A DNA stretch of 64,000 nucleotides from Branchiostoma floridae (Eukaryota > Chordata > Leptocardii > Amphioxiformes > Branchiostomatidae). The translations under genes and the position numbers were made by a program. The stretch spans positions 21,062,534 through 21,126,533 of the forward strand of contig NC_049988.1 of the NCBI RefSeq assembly GCF_000003815.2, written 5' to 3'. The notes under the pieces are model-generated. The model was not told the DNA's origin. It was given only the letters and a program-made list of their open reading frames with translations, and ran no database searches. This document shows positions 50,601 through 62,475 of the stretch, one piece after another (the first letter of the stretch is position 1; each line of letters opens with the position of its first letter).

Positions 50601-53600
50601 TACCCCAACCATTTTACCATTTTTATTTTGCCCTCTTGCTCCATATTTTTTAGAAAAAATCCGTGAAACAAGAAATTAAATTGGTGTGGCCTAAGTAAAG
50701 ATCAACACAGGAACAGAAGGCTGGGAGGAAAATATGAATCTGACTGTATTCACTACCTGAAACTATGTGTACCAAGGTACTGACTTTCCCTTTGACTCTG
50801 TTTTCATTCTGATCAATTTAGCAAAATCTTTCTACATCCGAGATCCAACAAGCTGAATTGAGGTGGCCCTAGATCACCGATATAACAGCCTCCGAAATAT
50901 CACAACTCAATGTCTTGGATTATTTGTCTTGGGAAGGAGGAATCCCTTCTAATCTTTGTGCAGTCTTTTGACTCTTTATAATGTCGTCTCGTGAGACGTC
51001 TTGTGAGACGTCTTGTGAGAAGACAAAATCATTGTAGATAAATAAACTCACGTTCTTCTGGGCTTGAGTCTGTTGTCTGAATAAGGAATCAGCGCCACCA
51101 ACTTGTCTTCCTGACCTGGGGAAGCAGGGAGACAACAAGATTGACAGCTGTCAATCAAAGTGCATCACAGTTTGGACATGAACTTGACCCAGTAGGGGGC
51201 CTGGATGCCATTTTGCATAGAGTGTAATAAGCTGCTTTCATCCTGCACATCATGGAGGGTCTGCATGGGGGGTCCCGACAACGATTTACGCTGAATTTAG
51301 AAGAACCCCCTACGTATTACGCTAAATCAAGGAAGGCAATTATGCTAAATTTGGTCGCCTCACTACGAATTACGGAGACAAGATGGTTTTCTCTACGAAT
51401 TACGGAGACAAGATGGTTTTCTCTACGAATTACGGAGACAAGATGGTTTTCTCTACGAATTACGGAGACAAGATGGTTTTCTCTACGAATTACGGAAAAT
51501 AAAAAAGGCGTCCTACAGACCCTCATCTGTCATCATGGCCTGACTGCTGTGGGTATGTGAATGTAGCATAACGGGGAGCCAACTTGATTTCTTGCTGAAC
51601 TCTAGCATAAAACTTTGCCAGTGACCCCACCACTAACACCACTAGCCTCCAAGCAGATCCTACGGTAGCATGAGATAGTTTCAAAAGCTCACAGAGGAGT
51701 GAAGCTGGCCTAGGAGTGTATGTGGCTTACTGGTAGGGAGGCCCACACCCTAATTTTATCACAATTACCATTTTTGTAAGGCTGGAATTTTTATTTTTGA
51801 CATCTATTTGTCATTTTGTATGGATTTCCTGGTAGTAGTACTGTACAAAGTAAGGTTAGGCCTAGGAAAAAAAATGTTGTGTTTCCTGTTTCAGTCCTGA
51901 AAAAATTAGGGTCGGTAGGTAGGTGATATCTTTTTTTTTTGTAATTTTTTTTAGGCTAGCCAAAAATCTAGTGATACATATTACAATACAGTTGAACAAA
52001 AGAAACTGAAATGCATGAGGACATTTGTCTTTCGATGTCAAACTTTGATTTTGTGCACAATAGATAGGACAAGCAGACTGTTTTTACTTCAATAGGAAGC
52101 AGTTGAATAAAAATTCTAACTGGAAGCTATGTGACTCTACTGCCCACCCAAAAAAAAAGGCTAGGGTCGGCAGGTTTTTCTAGGGTAGGTAGGGAAACAG
52201 GAAACACAACATTTTTTTTCCTAGGCCTTAGTAAGTCCTGAAAATTTCACTCTTCTACGATATGGAGAAGGTAAAAAATTTGGTCCTCGAACATGCTTCC
52301 GAGAGCAATTTTGCCCCATAAAAAATACTGGTAGCCAAACATACTTTACTCCTCTGGCAGGGGCAGCTTTTAAGACTATCTTATGCTACCGTAGGATCTG
52401 CTTGAAGACAAACCACGGCGACATTCTTTATCAGAGTTATACTGGGCTTTCCTGCTGTTAGATCATTGCAATAAACAATCAGCATTTCCATATACATGTT
52501 GTACATACATAATGTATAAGGTTTCTCCCATGTGTAAATAATGACATTGGGCTGATCACACAGACAAATTAACACTGAACATAAATATCATCACCCCTGC
52601 AAACACTAATCTCCAAGCAGATCCACGGTGGCGTAATATAGTATTAGTATCAAACCGTTAGACTCCCTTTGGCCGTCTATATTTCTTTGCCAGCTTTGAT
52701 ACTATCTTATGGCACCGTAGGATCTGCTTGGAGATTAGCAAACACTAGCACACTGGTCAGGCCCGGGAACGTTTGGATTGTGAATTAACGAGTAGCAAGG
52801 GCGATTAGATCAGGGGATGTAATTAACCTGTGGCATTGTTAATTGAAGTTTTAAGATGTGGATAAGAGATGAGAGCTTTATTTTTGTTTTCGCAGTTTAG
52901 TACATAAAACTGAAATTCTAAACCAAATAAATTTGTATTCCACTGACTTCTTACTTCAACCAAGGAGTCCAAACAATACAAGGAGCTCTAGATCAACAAC
53001 AAAACGACAACACTGGGATGTGAAGTTTTGGTCATTAAGTGAGACAACAAAAGAATATTTCCTGATTATATCAAGGTTCTCATCTTCTGTGACCCAGATT
53101 GACCTGGTGATTAACTCTGAAGTGTGAAGATTTGGAATAAAAGGCTGTATGAGGTGTGAAAATGTCATGTCTGGGTTATCTATAGACAATAGATAAGGTG
53201 TCTTTACCAACACATGACATAAAAAATGCAACTCCCAGCAAAGGAGGCCATACCTCGTGGTGTAATATAGAATAAACATGTGAGGTGGGATTCTACTGTA
53301 AACTGAATGTGCCAGGTTAAAAACTCAATTTAAATTCACTCACATCCTGTTCAGATGCTCTAATACATACTCTGAATATATATCTCTGTTATTTATTTAT
53401 TTATTTATTTATTGGTTTGGCTGCACCGAACACACAGCCAGGGCTGCCCAACTACCCTATGGCTATTACAAAGGGCTAGCCCTGCTGACAAACACATAAA
53501 CAATACATATTAAAAAAGAACATTTATATGTACATGGTGTAGGACAACTTACATTTATATACTTTGTCTGACCCTTGCCTCTTCCCTCATGACCTCAATG

Positions 53601-55520
53601 AAAAGTGGCCTGCAGGCCAACTTGAGCTTTCATGAATAACAAACAAAACACATAACACTCAGAGGTGTGAAGACTTGGTCATGTTGATGTATGAGGTGTG
53701 AAAATGCTAATTCGTCCTTTTCAGCTTAGTAGTCTTATCAATACGTGAGATCAAGGGGGTAATCTAGGACCATTCAATGTATTTACATAGAAGTCAGGGC
53801 AGGCCAATTTAGGTCACAATTGGTTCTTCAGTTGCAGGTTCAAAATCGAAAGTTTTCCTGATCGCAGTCTTCCCAAATAGAGTTGTGCAGCACTTGTTTT
53901 TTTCCTGTGCAGAAGTTAGATAAGTTATCTGACTAACAACAGAAGCTCTAATCTCTCTTACTTAGTAGTCAGGCTCATCTGCAGACAAGTTTGATCCTAC
54001 ACGAGATGCCATCAGAGTTTACATATGCATTAAACAGCTGCCATCCCTGGCCATGTCTCATTCTAGTGCTAATTTCTGGGTGTGATTATGATAAACACAG
54101 ATCGTGACAGATGGGTATTCAACTTCAAGAAAGGGGAAGCTGGGTTTATCTGGGTTAATCTTGGGGAAAAAAACATGTTCTTGTTTTGGGTAGATAGATG
54201 CAGTGTTCTTCATTGTTCTCTATTCTTACTCCCTTTTCCCAACTGAATGAATTGAAGAAAGTCAACCTGTTTTCCTACAGGCCTTGTATTGTAACGTTAC
54301 CAAGCAGAGGTTAGACTCTGGCTGGTTTTTAATGTTTTTTGCAGTAGCAAGGCATAAAGAAAACAGTAACGTTACGAGTACAAAAGAGAAAGCCTGAAAA
54401 AAAATCCTACAAAGCTTTAAAACAACAGCCAGAGCCTATTATAACCCTTGTTGTTGTTGTTGTTGTTGTCCCCGTTTAAACGTCTATTATTTCGCTAGAC
54501 ATGGCCTCTTGGTGCTGAGTAACACATGGTTCGCTTTTGAGTCAAGAGACTCTCTTCCTTGTGCTTGAGAGTTGCTGGAGAAGTTTCTAGGAGAGTACGT
54601 CAAAACGGTGTGTACTCTCGTTACCCTCTGCTTGGAGAGTATACTGCCCCAGACATTGGGACACAGATGGTGTTTGGGAACATGTCATTGTTTAGAACGT
54701 AACTAGGTTAAGTCAACTCTGACTCCGCACATTCGCCTACACGTGAGGGGAGGACTCAGACTCTACAGGAAAACACAACGTAAAAAATGCATGAAAATTT
54801 GCTCATACTTTGATAATAACAAGAACTGAAACATAATTTGTCTAAAAATCTACCGCGACTAGCCCATGACGCAACCATAGTGGGGAGGGGGGCGGTGGCA
54901 TTTCTGGTACACCTCAACAATAGCATTTACCAAGCTTGACAGTTTGACTTCATACTAAACTACACAACAACAACAGCTATAGCTCAGAATGATACCTGTT
55001 TGCCAGATTTCAAGCGACATGACCATGCATTCCTCTCTAATGTCAAGATTTTGTACCCTCCAAGCAGAGGTTAGGCTGCGGTTTGTATACTTTTGACGTC
55101 TTCTTGTGCGTTTTTGTCGGGCTCTCTATTTTGTTGGTAACTAGCAATGACGTTATGTCAAGTAGCCGGGAAAAAGAAAACCTGACAAAGGAGAAAACCT
55201 GATAAAAACGCCCCCAAAAGCCGCCCAAAACAAGCCTACGCCGACCGTCTGCCATGTCGTCTGCGGTAGTGTGGGAGGGGGGCGCGCTCAGGTGTGATAG
55301 AACCATCCTTACCTTTGGGTATTTTCCCGGAACCGTTACAGGTAGGACACCTGACGTGTCTCGAGCCGATCAAGTCTTCAAACCAGGAGTCAGACGCGGC
55401 GGCGGCCATGACCTCCCCGTCCGTAGGCTCCCCATGCTCGCCCGACAAACCGTTCACACTCATGGTTCCGTAACTCTTCTTACGGGGACCGCGGAAATCT
55501 ACACTGGCCTTCCGCGTCAT
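47598..55520 (-). CDS. TMEM106: TMEM106 family protein (3' end incomplete)
   Basis: Single-pass type II late endosome/lysosome membrane protein; vertebrate TMEM106B controls lysosome size and acidification. Exons 55520-55313, 51115-51052, 49786-49627, 48558-48418, 47973-47918, 47651-47598, all in phase, about 227 residues. Seen: a cytoplasmic CPTCNGSGKIPKG double-Cys motif, VALIPYSDNRLKPRRTKLY, the helix VFIAVFITLLACGLLIFFLM, and a luminal domain with sequons (NVT, NTT) ending ELCSNPIDWVHHLFLQLQ, matching DFCTLISIKVHNIVLMMQ recalled for TMEM106B. The last exon (the expected VTVTTTY...HSEQ region) is not visible and probably lies in the gap at 46799-47587. The A/B/C paralog cannot be assigned; one ancestral gene is likely in this lineage. 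The start ATG has a good context (caccatgac). Confidence 0.9.
47918..47973 (-). CDS. TMEM106 exon 5: luminal
   Basis: Acceptor cacctgcag, donor gtaagt, phase 0 to 2. VKVSVNTTFDDSKDLGYV aligns with IDYTVPTVIAEEMSYMY. Confidence 0.8.
48418..48558 (-). CDS. TMEM106 exon 4: luminal
   Basis: Acceptor cccacag, donor gtgggg, 47 codons. SEVNVTNWNFFPVTMGSMSL and HETVVGKSL align with the NITNNNYYSVEV...KTVIGKARL block of TMEM106B. Four or five decayed copies of its 5' half lie upstream in the intron. Confidence 0.9.
48562..49260 (-). repeat. tandem partial copies of TMEM106 exon 4
   Basis: Four to five copies, each with acceptor and about 63 exon bases (SEVNVTNWNFFPVTIGSMSL) followed by an A/T-rich ataacagtataacagcacag spacer. 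Copies nearest the exon are best conserved; the farthest lose the acceptor. Confidence 0.92.
49627..49786 (-). CDS. TMEM106 exon 3: transmembrane
   Basis: Acceptor tttacag, donor gtcagt, phase 2 to 0. Membrane helix followed by MPREVQVSNNHIKKIDVHVN. Confidence 0.92.
49787..49885 (-). repeat. acceptor-edge array of TMEM106 exon 3
   Basis: Two further units of gttgtttacag/aagct on the minus strand with a tgatatttttg spacer, next to the real gtttacag/gaaacttt. Confidence 0.85.
50279..50305. repeat. perfect short palindrome
   Basis: ccaaggaggttatcctcctt then gg. Shares the ccaaggagg core with the hairpin at 45731. Confidence 0.75.
50342..50691. mobile_element. Harbinger-type MITE, family H1 copy 1
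   Basis: GGCCACATCAATCTAATTTC and its inverse (aaattaaattggtgtggcc), flanked by TAA (50339-50341, 50692-50694). Same terminal repeat family as 60166-60558. Confidence 0.87.
51052..51115 (-). CDS. TMEM106 exon 2
   Basis: Acceptor ccccag, donor gtgagt, 64 nt. Encodes GQEDKLVALIPYSDNRLKPR, the conserved juxtamembrane block. Confidence 0.9.
51358..51505 (+). repeat. 30-bp tandem repeat, 4 copies plus a partial
   Basis: Unit ctctacgaattacggagaca agatggtttt, nearly perfect, in the TMEM106 first intron region. The open frame is a by-product of the 30-base period. Confidence 0.93.
51647..52404. mobile_element. MITE of the CTCCAAGCAGA family carrying a nested MITE
   Basis: ctccaagcagatcctacggt and inverted accgtaggatctgcttg bound about 760 bases; most of that length is a second element at 51860-52231. 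Confidence 0.83.
51860..52231. mobile_element. nested palindromic MITE
   Basis: ggcctaggaaaaaaaatgtt, gtgtttcctgttt and its exact inverse (aacaggaaacacaac, attttttttcctaggcc) form arms of over 35 bases. Confidence 0.87.
52608..52736. mobile_element. short MITE of the CTCCAAGCAGA family
   Basis: aatctccaagcagatcc ... ggatctgcttggagatt, 129 bases, with the same termini as the element at 51647. Confidence 0.85.
53385..53640. repeat. (ATTT)n tract with dispersed-repeat-like segment
   Basis: atttatttatttatt is followed by a compact hairpin cagggct...agccctg (53440-53490). Resembles tails of dispersed elements but is not assigned. Confidence 0.45.
54296..54640. mobile_element. possible further members of the ccaagcagag repeat family
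   Basis: ccaagcagaggttagactct near 54301 and the inverse ccctctgcttggag near 54626, with an inner actctggctgg / cagccagagcc pair. Another end occurs at 55065 (ccaagcagaggttaggctgc). Boundaries uncertain. Confidence 0.5.
55313..55520 (-). CDS. TMEM106 exon 1: cytoplasmic domain
   Basis: MTRKASVDFRGPRKKS to CPTCNGSGKIPK, donor gtaagg, phase 1. A further in-frame ATG lies upstream (55601), but the 55520 ATG has the better context. Confidence 0.85.
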
Positions 55521-55601
55521 GGTGCTGGTGTGTGGGGTGTAACCTGAGCTGTGGTCAGCGGTAATGTGATACCTGCACACGGCTGGACTGGGACTGACCA
55601 C

Positions 55602-56350
55602 ACGGACCGGCTCGGTGGGGAGTTTGTTTACTTTGCCGTCTTGTTTGATATTTGGTGAATAATTAATGTTTTCTCACATAAATATAGAAGTTGTTGATGA
55701 AGTTCAAGTTTGAATGTTTCATTTATTTGTGAAAATAACAAACATTTTCTTTACCTTTATCAAGCCAGGGTCTTTGTATCAATTTCAATCCATAAAGCAA
55801 TTAATGAGGTTGTTGATTTAGATTATGTTTTGATTATAGAAAGTAACTGGAAGAGTTGTCTTATGATGTTGTGTGTATTTTTCGTTGTCCTCCAGATTGT
55901 GTATGAAACATTTTCAAGTCTAAACGCACAAAAGTAACGATGTGCACAAATAAACATTTCTTTGGGAAATCAGAATAAAGTTGAACACCCATCCTTCCAC
56001 CCCTCGGCACAAATGGACTCCCCCAGGTCAATGACCCCGGTGACCCAGTTTGACCGGGTGATCAGCATGTGATCGTGAGACAGATCACGTGATGAGACGT
56101 TAGTTTCTCCGAGTAGATGTTAAGAGGGAGATCGTTACGTTTTCTTTAATACAGATGCAAATTTTAATAAAAATACAGCGCTCGGAAAATAGTCCCGCTT
56201 TTAAACTTTTGCTTTGTTCTAACAAACACGATTATGACATGTAAAAATAAGTAAAGCGAAATGTCCCATTTTAGCCTTGTACACGATTTGAGCTTTCCTT
56301 TGTTTTGTGTTCAATTTTTCCTCATCCACAAAAAAACGCCTAAAACGTGT
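55602..56350. other. intergenic upstream of TMEM106
   Basis: Presumed TMEM106 promoter side. No clear gene or element. A one-ended copy of the TAGCCTCCATAGCAGG element begins at 56349. Confidence 0.5.
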
Positions 56351-56739
56351 AGCCTCCATAGCAGGCTCTCTGGGCCTTTCGTTGTGTGTGTGTGTGATCA
56401 TACTAACGGGAGGGGTCCAAAGTCCGGTAGGGGTCCAAAGTCCGGTAGGATTTTAAAATCATTTTTGCGGAGATATGCATAAGTGTCTGCACATAATAAG
56501 TGCAACTTGTTATGGACTAAACCTTGTTGTAAATAACTGAAAAGTCAGAGTATGTGTCCAAGTTGGTAATACCCAACAGATAACGATTGAAAAAAGTGTG
56601 GCAATTAAAATTATTGCCATGGCGACGGTTTTATTGTTTATAAATATCAAGGATTGTTGCTATTAATGGGTTTTAATAGTCGTATTCCATTCGCCTGGCG
56701 ATTAATGTTTAGAGAGCATTGCTGTCAAAAGGGGTTCTC

Positions 56740-57680
56740 TTGTGAGTGAAGGGTGAACTAATAATGTAAATGCTACTCATCAATTTTACAAATCAGACCC
56801 TCATTTACATAAATCATATCAGTTGATCATCTTCTCTAGCTAAATAATAATATGCTAGAAATATCAAAGTCTTAGCAAAGAAAGCTATTGTAGTCTTTTC
56901 TGATAATTTATGTAAATGAGACCCTAATTTACTTGATGTATGTCTAATAACGTTCAAATATCGTAGTTGCCAAATGTTGCAAGAATGAAATTATCATCAT
57001 CAATCACTTTGATATTATAACAATTTCTCAATGATTATGCAAATTAGATAACAATTTGTATTATTTTATGTCTATCTATATTTCTCTATTTTTGAATTAC
57101 ATATGCTATATGTTTGACTGAGTGCCCTATTACGCGGCTATGAATTGATAACTGATGTAGAGTCATACGCGCACGTACGGTCATGGTCCGGATGCGGCGC
57201 ACCACTTAGAGCAAGTCACACATGTTGAACTAGAGTTCCACGACCCCATACCTTCGTCATTAATTATGCAAATAAGGCTCTCATTTCCATAATTTATATA
57301 GCTTGATCATCTCCTTCACCAAACAGACGTGCGCAATATATGTTAAGAAAGAAGGATTTTGTCGCTTTTTCTGATAATTTATGCAAATAAGGACCTCATT
57401 TGCATAATTAATGTTCACCTGTACATAACTTCTAAATGCTACAAGTATGACATTCCCGCCATTTACCACAATGCCATGAAAGCATTTTCTCATTAATTAT
57501 GCAAATTAGGTCTTTATTTTGCATAATATATATCTATCAATATTCTCTTTTTAAGTTACAAAGGTCACATGTTGCAATGGTCCTATAATTGAACTGAGCA
57601 TGTTTAGACGATTTTCCAATTAATTATGCAAATTATCTTTATGCATAATTGATATGGAATTATATGAAGCATCACGTAAC
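56740..57680. repeat. AT-rich degenerate tandem array (tatgcaaat / catttgcataat units)
   Basis: About six diverged units of 100-170 bases with aattatgcaaat, ggctctcatttccataa and agcttgatcatct. Non-coding; family not recognised. Confidence 0.7.
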
Positions 57681-57689
57681 CTATCCACA

Positions 57690-58527
57690 TACTAAAAATC
57701 ATAACAATCCGTCAACCCCTTCTTGAGTTATTCCCTTTCAAAGTCTGACACTAAACCTGTCCTGCAGTTCCAAAACAAGCCGCTAGGGGGCCCAAAGCTA
57801 TACCACTTACTCACGGCATCAAGAGCTGTCTACCACTTAAAATTCATAGCCGCAGCATGTCCAGAACTCGAGATATCAAACCAGGAAGTTCCGCTGCAGT
57901 ACCGTTTAACAGGCCGCTAGGGGACCCAAAATCTAATCGTTTCGAGGTCTCAACAAGACCTACCCACATACTGAATATCAATACAATCCACCCAGGCGTT
58001 CTCGAGCTATGGTGGTCTTCTACAAACACACACACATACAAACGCTACCCAAAATATAACGTTCTTTAATGGCGAAGTTAACTATCACATCGCTATCTCA
58101 CAACCCCACATGTTATACATCGTTTAAGCTCAAACAATGCTTGTTTCAAACATTAGTTTGCATTTTTGAAACAAAGATATCAAGGGTGAAGAAGGCCACC
58201 AAACTTTCCAAACTCCAAACGAACGAACCCGGAAGTGATTTCCACGACTCACGGGTCATTTTCCGAGGAACATATTTCAACAATCCTTTATCCCCTGTTT
58301 CAAATGTTTACATTTCCATGACCACCATACTACATACTACATTTCTGGTACGTTTGAAGTCCTAGGCTTTTCTCAATTTTGCACGGCGATCAATCGAAAA
58401 TCGCCTCGCGAGAATACACTGCTGTGCACACCGCCACACGTATAGTGCCCTGCGACTGGAAAGCATACCCGTGGAGGTAATGGTTCAGTCCGGCATGATG
58501 CGCGGCATGATGCGCGGAAAAAAAATT
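57690..58527. other. no gene supported
   Basis: Two related blocks (aggccgctaggggacccaaa at about 57910 and a similar one near 57778) suggest a further dispersed repeat. A frame at 58380-58490 on the minus strand was not recognised. Confidence 0.45.
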
Positions 58528-59210
58528 NNNNNNNNNNNNNNNNNNNNNNNNNNNNNNNNNNNNNNNNNNNNNNNNNNNNNNNNNNNNNNNNNNNNNNNNN
58601 NNNNNNNNNNNNNNNNNNNNNNNNNNNNNNNNNNNNNNNNNNNNNNNNNNNNNNNNNNNNNNNNNNNNNNNNNNNNNNNNNNNNNNNNNNNNNNNNNNNN
58701 NNNNNNNNNNNNNNNNNNNNNNNNNNNNNNNNNNNNNNNNNNNNNNNNNNNNNNNNNNNNNNNNNNNNNNNNNNNNNNNNNNNNNNNNNNNNNNNNNNNN
58801 NNNNNNNNNNNNNNNNNNNNNNNNNNNNNNNNNNNNNNNNNNNNNNNNNNNNNNNNNNNNNNNNNNNNNNNNNNNNNNNNNNNNNNNNNNNNNNNNNNNN
58901 NNNNNNNNNNNNNNNNNNNNNNNNNNNNNNNNNNNNNNNNNNNNNNNNNNNNNNNNNNNNNNNNNNNNNNNNNNNNNNNNNNNNNNNNNNNNNNNNNNNN
59001 NNNNNNNNNNNNNNNNNNNNNNNNNNNNNNNNNNNNNNNNNNNNNNNNNNNNNNNNNNNNNNNNNNNNNNNNNNNNNNNNNNNNNNNNNNNNNNNNNNNN
59101 NNNNNNNNNNNNNNNNNNNNNNNNNNNNNNNNNNNNNNNNNNNNNNNNNNNNNNNNNNNNNNNNNNNNNNNNNNNNNNNNNNNNNNNNNNNNNNNNNNNN
59201 NNNNNNNNNN
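58528..59210. other. assembly gap (683 N)
   Basis: Preceded by a short direct repeat ggcatgatgcgc x2. Confidence 0.95.
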
Positions 59211-59639
59211 ACGTACGATGACAAAAGCCATGCGCATTCACTTAGAACAGTTACCGGACATTGGATCCCCCCCCCCCCCCGTACACTTTTGCTGGCCATT
59301 TCTTTTTGTACTCTTGCTTCTTCTTCTTAGAAATACAGGACAATATGCTTGTGAACAAAAACCCGAAACCCAACAATGATTTTCCTTGGCCCTATAATCC
59401 CCACTTATATCCTAGCCGTTCTCCATCCCCTTGTTGCAATCTATTCTCCATTTAGATTGCTAATGTTAATGACTAAAGTGGTGCAGGTTTCACATTAGGC
59501 CCTCCGAGTGCTTTTAATTTATCATCATCTCCCAGGTTTGGGGCATCTGCTCTTTGCTTACTTAATGTTAGACATTACCTTTATTAACACAGGTGAAATA
59601 AACAACATGCTACCCGGGGTTATTGAACCAGGTTTTGGG

Positions 59640-59840
59640 GACACCTGGTTTTATATACTGCATGTAAGTTCACAGGGATTTAGCGGGGAAAAGAACTTTT
59701 CCCGGTGGTTTTAAGTTCACGGTAGCACCATGCACTGTAGTCTTACCGCCATGGAAAAATGTTCGCGGTGGTTTTAAGTTCGCGGTGAAGCGGCCACCGC
59801 AAAAATTATACCCACCGGAACAGTTTCTGAATTTACAGTA
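59640..59840. repeat. dispersed repeat, copy 2
   Basis: gttcacggtagcaccatgca, ttcgcggtggttttaagttc and tttctgaatttacagta match 13858-14046. Confidence 0.72.
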
Positions 59841-60165
59841 GGAGTCAATGAACTCCAGACAGCTGCTTGAAACACAAAGGGGTTCAATAAACTCTGGTGT
59901 GGCCTTGGCACCAATTACAGATTAAATTAAAAAAAAATAACCAGAAGCACAAACAACTGCAACTACAGTCAAACCTGCGTAAGAGGGCCACCCAGGGGAC
60001 TTACAAAATGGTCTATGTGGACAGGTGGTCACTATAGTTTTAACGATTCTTATTTTTGTGCATGTGGGAAAATTATCTATTCTCTCCTTCCATGAAAAAA
60101 AAACCTTCGCAAAAGTACATGAATTTACAGCATCTAAATCATCAGTATACTGGATACTAAAGTAA

Positions 60166-60558
60166 GGCCATGCCAATCTAATTTGTCGTTTCTTGGATTT
60201 CCGGACCATATTTTCTTCCGATTTGAAAAAAAAAAACTTTTCCTATTGATGGCCACACCTCATGTTGACAAAATTTCACTGCCTCTCCTTTCTCAAATTA
60301 ACTAGTAGCTCAAATTCCAGTAGCTGTACGTGCCTATTTTGGACGGTACATTTATCATTTGTCTTCAAACTTTCAACTTTGCTACCAGGGAACCCCTAAA
60401 TGTTGAAATGTTGTTATTTCTGTTATGGAATTCGAGTAAGTCCCTCGATCTTTCCTAGTCCCGACTTTTTGCAGAAGTTTTTTTAAATCTTTTTTTTACC
60501 ATCTGACCCATTTTTTTCTGAAAAAATCCGAGAAACAACAAGCAAAATTGCTGTGGCC
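60166..60558. mobile_element. Harbinger-type MITE, family H1 copy 2
   Basis: GGCCATGCCAATCTAATTTG and inverted aagcaaaattgctgtggcc, flanked by TAA (60163-60165 and 60559-60561). Homologous ends to 50342-50691. Confidence 0.87.
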
Positions 60559-60589
60559 TAACTACAGTACTAACTAACAAAAGAGACAA

Positions 60590-62376
60590 AGTTTACATCT
60601 CAAGTCTCCAACTTCTTTATTACAGTCTCTTCTCCTACAGACTGGAACAGAACTAATCTAAACAGTTCACAGGATGTAACATTTCGTCATTACTGATATT
60701 GCACCAGTTCAGGTTTGTAGTTTACACTAGGAGAAAGGAAGAAAAGAAAGAGAAAAGAATGAGTACAACAGGTCAGAGAGAGAAAAGGAGTGAGGAATTG
60801 AAAGTTATGGATTTCTTTGTTCCTATAAAAATGGCATCAAATGTAACGGTCAACATGAAGCTAATATAAAAGTAGAAATAAAGAAAAGGAAATATTACCT
60901 TCAATTCTAATCCTAACTGGCATTTCTCTAACTGTCCAAGACTAAACTTTCCTCTATTTTCCACAGATTTGTTATTTCAGCCCAATGCGATGTTTTAAAG
61001 AATAAATCATTCTCATTCTTACAGACAGTGGCTGGTAGTGGTTTAGCTGAGGTCATCACAATAATCTTCAATATGTCCCAGCAACACAACCACACTGGAA
61101 AATTAGACACTGTAAGCTATATATAAACTCAGACATATCTTCATAACTATATACATGATGATAAGAACAAACGTACTGTAATATACAAGTCTGTAATATA
61201 CATGTATATGTTTCACCAGGAACAAAGAGAGTAAAAATAAGTAAGTAAGGTAGGTGTGTTCATGAAGGTTAGACAACCAGGTAAACAATGTTCAAATACA
61301 ATTCAATCTCTACAACTGGATAAAAAAATGGAGATTTACTTCCAGTTCCATATGTTTCGAGTGACATCCATCACTCTTCTTCAGCGTCACTAGAATGAAC
61401 TGGCAGAAACAATTCCATACAAGTACAGCTAACTAAAAAAATTGGTTGAACCACTAACTGCTAGGGATTGTTTGCAAATGTCACTCAAATGTAAATCATG
61501 TTTGCACAGGCAGATAGGTGTGCTCTGTCCAATAACGTGAGATTTTCAACACGGCTCCTTAAAGTCAGGAGAGTGACTTTATAGATCTAAAGTGTCCAAC
61601 ACTTCACTGTCTCCAGGACCCGTCCCTCCGTCCTGAGATGGACAGTTTCATGTTGGAATGGATAAAGATTTTAACCCATCCATTAAAAGATTCTGGACTC
61701 TACTCAAATTGATGAAAATGTTTGTTGGTAAGCTTAAAAAAATGGATTGAATTAAAAAAGTAACAACATAGACTCCAAAACAATGAGTGGGGAAAAAAAT
61801 AAAGCTGGGCACTATGAAATGGATTCTGACAGAAGACAGCTAGAGCCATTAATAACACGAATCGTTCATCATTACTCAGTTCTACAAAACAGAAGTTCCA
61901 AACACGCCAGGTTCTCGACAGCTGTCAATCAATGACATTGACATGCCAGGTTCAGGGTGTTGACAGCTGTCACTCACTCACACCTACGGGTCAGGTTCTC
62001 GACAGCTGTCAATCACTCACACTGACCGGTCAACTTCTTGACAGCTGTCAATCACTCACACTTACAGGTCAGGGTGTCGACAGCTGTCAATCACTCACAC
62101 TGACAGGTCAACTTCTCAACAGCTGTCAATCACTCACACTGACAGGTCAACTTCTCGACAGCTGTCAATCACTCACACTGACAGGTCAACTTCTTGACAG
62201 CTGTCAATCAATCACACTGACAGGCAAAACAGGAATGTCTATTTATCTCAGTTCTTTCCTACCCACAAAATATAACTTTTGTGATTTCAAGAAAACAGCT
62301 AATCCGATTGGTGTTGCCATAGCAACATGATAGTACACGTTCTTTGATCATCGCAGCATTGATGTGGTTTCCATGG
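60590..62376 (-). other. candidate CDK5 3' UTR
   Basis: A minus-strand AATAAA at 60622-60617 could end a transcript running about 1.75 kb past the stop. No ORF evidence inside. It contains the 61930-62225 minisatellite. Confidence 0.4.
61915..62225. repeat. 39-bp tandem repeat, about 8 units
   Basis: Units gacagctgtcaatcactcac and actgacaggtcaacttctc. Each unit contains the perfect palindrome gacagctgtc. Confidence 0.93.
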
Positions 62377-62475
62377 TTACCCTGTTCTAACGGCTGAGCT
62401 GAGGTCGTTGAAGTACGGATGGTTTAACCCCTCGTCAGCCGAGAGGCGATGGGCGGGGTTACAGACTAGCAGCCG
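62377..62475 (-). CDS. CDK5 terminal exon
   Basis: Acceptor tttgcag, 32 codons plus [23 protein letters not shown] then [12 protein letters not shown]. Confidence 0.93.
   Translation of the reverse strand, partial: RLLVCNPAHRLSADEGLNHPYFNDLSSAVRTG

Noticed and set aside
55043-55306. 87-residue minus-strand frame in the TMEM106 first intron
   Set aside because: Overlaps the exon 1 donor, no similarity recognised, includes a repeat end (ccaagcagaggttagg).
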